A stretch of DNA of 6,825 bases, taken from Actinomycetota bacterium. GTDB taxonomy: Bacteria; Actinomycetota; Actinomycetes; Nanopelagicales; Nanopelagicaceae. The DNA is taken from NCBI GenBank assembly GCA_027730465.1, contig JAQCGQ010000034.1, positions 1 through 6,825 on the forward strand. The letters are read 5' to 3'. Below the pieces are notes generated by a model. It was not told the DNA's origin. It made no database searches and saw nothing but the letters and a program-made list of their open reading frames with translations. Shown here one piece after another: positions 6,104-6,825 of the stretch. Position 1 is the stretch's first letter; each line of letters opens with the position of its first letter. The position numbers and the translations under genes were made by a program.

Positions 6104-6825
6104 ATGGCGCAAGATCGTTTAGAGACAATTGTTTCATTAGCCAAACGTCGTGGCTTTGTTTACCCCTCATCTGAAATTTATGGCGGTCTTCGTGCTTCCT
6201 GGGATTACGGTCCATTAGGTGTTGAGTTAAAAAATAATATTAAGCGCCAATGGTGGAAATCTATGGTGCAGGGGCGAGATGATGTTGTTGGTTTAGATTC
6301 CTGCGTAATTTTAGCTCGCGAAGTTTGGCAAGCATCCGGACATGTTGAGACCTTTTCTGATCCATTAACTGAGTGCACAAGTTGTCATAAAAGATATCGA
6401 GCTGATCACTTGGAAGAGGCTTATGAGAATAAGCATAAGAAAAAACCTGAATCACTAAGTGAAGTAAATTGTCCAAACTGTGGTACTAAAGGAAACTTCA
6501 CTGCTCCAAAACAATTTTCTGGACTTCTTAAAACTTATCTTGGTCCAGTAGAAGATGAGTCTGGCTTGGCATATTTGCGTCCAGAGACTGCGCAAGGAAT
6601 ATTTATTAACTTTGATAACGTGGCATCAACCTCTAGAAAAAAACCACCATTTGGTATTGGCCAGATTGGTAAGTCATTTAGAAATGAAATTACTCCTGGA
6701 AACTTTATCTTTAGAACTCGTGAGTTTGAGCAGATGGAGATGGAGTTTTTTGTAGTTCCAGGAACGGACGAAGAGTGGCATCAATATTGGATTGATACCA
6801 GATTAGCTTGGTATAAAGATTTAGG
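6104..6825 (+). CDS. glyS: Glycyl-tRNA synthetase, N-terminal part (runs off the window)
   Basis: Charges tRNA-Gly with glycine in the cytoplasm. The window holds the first 240 codons of the single-chain, alpha2-type class II enzyme (the archaeal/eukaryotic-like form used by Actinobacteria), not the alpha2-beta2 type. Seen: [12 protein letters not shown] (17-28) and WDYGPLG (33-39) at the start of the catalytic core, a zinc-binding insertion with C91/C94 and C123/C126, YLRPETAQG (157-165), and class II motif 2 around FRNEITPG (192-199) and [12 protein letters not shown] (205-216). The ATG at 6104 has GGAG at 6095-6098, 5 nt upstream, and family N-termini begin just here. Divergent from the zinc operon; glyS next to zur is a long-standing actinobacterial arrangement, so its presence does not itself imply zinc control. 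Confidence 0.96.
   Translation, partial: MAQDRLETIVSLAKRRGFVYPSSEIYGGLRASWDYGPLGVELKNNIKRQWWKSMVQGRDDVVGLDSCVILAREVWQASGHVETFSDPLTECTSCHKRYRADHLEEAYENKHKKKPESLSEVNCPNCGTKGNFTAPKQFSGLLKTYLGPVEDESGLAYLRPETAQGIFINFDNVASTSRKKPPFGIGQIGKSFRNEITPGNFIFRTREFEQMEMEFFVVPGTDEEWHQYWIDTRLAWYKDL

Overview
The window reads as a chromosomal segment from a small-genome, AT-leaning actinobacterium. The likely group is the freshwater acI / Nanopelagicales lineage ('Ca. Planktophila' or 'Ca. Nanopelagicus'-like). This rests on actinobacterial-type proteins (LeuA, a FurB-like Zur, a single-chain glycyl-tRNA synthetase), tight gene packing, low G+C, and a gene order close to the glyS - zinc genes - zur - uppS - recO neighbourhood that I recall from Streptomyces and Mycobacterium. 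The genus is an inference.

Layout. Positions 1-1019 (minus) hold the N-terminal 339 codons of a cytochrome P450 whose haem-binding end lies outside the window. Positions 1020-1258 form a divergent intergenic region with the control apparatus of leuA: a probable promoter, a 14-bp perfect palindrome, a 27-codon leucine-rich leader peptide, and a GC-rich stretch able to form alternative RNA folds, one of which masks the leuA ribosome binding site. leuA (1259-2995), recO (3031-3771) and uppS (3764-4528) follow on the plus strand. On the minus strand, ending one base from uppS, is a compact zinc cluster transcribed from about 5952 towards 4530: a ZIP-family metal transporter, a Zur-type Fur regulator, and a 61-residue acidic protein with two CxxC knuckles. 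A Zur-box-like palindrome sits on a well-formed promoter just upstream of the transporter. Divergent from it, glyS (6104 to the end) encodes the first 240 codons of glycyl-tRNA synthetase.

How the parts work together. leuA is probably controlled by leucine through ribosome position on the leader peptide, acting on leuA translation because no terminator U-tract is visible. The zinc genes look like one autoregulated operon: zinc-loaded Zur would bind the box over the transporter promoter and shut off importer, regulator and small protein together. Several genes (leader peptide, transporter, perhaps recO and P450) have a TANNNT hexamer 6-7 nt before the ATG and no useful Shine-Dalgarno sequence, the pattern of leaderless actinobacterial transcripts. 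No RNA genes, mobile elements, CRISPR arrays or insertion sequences were seen. Most of the window is ordinary core genome; the leuA leader and the Zur/ZIP/zinc-ribbon operon deserve the closest look.
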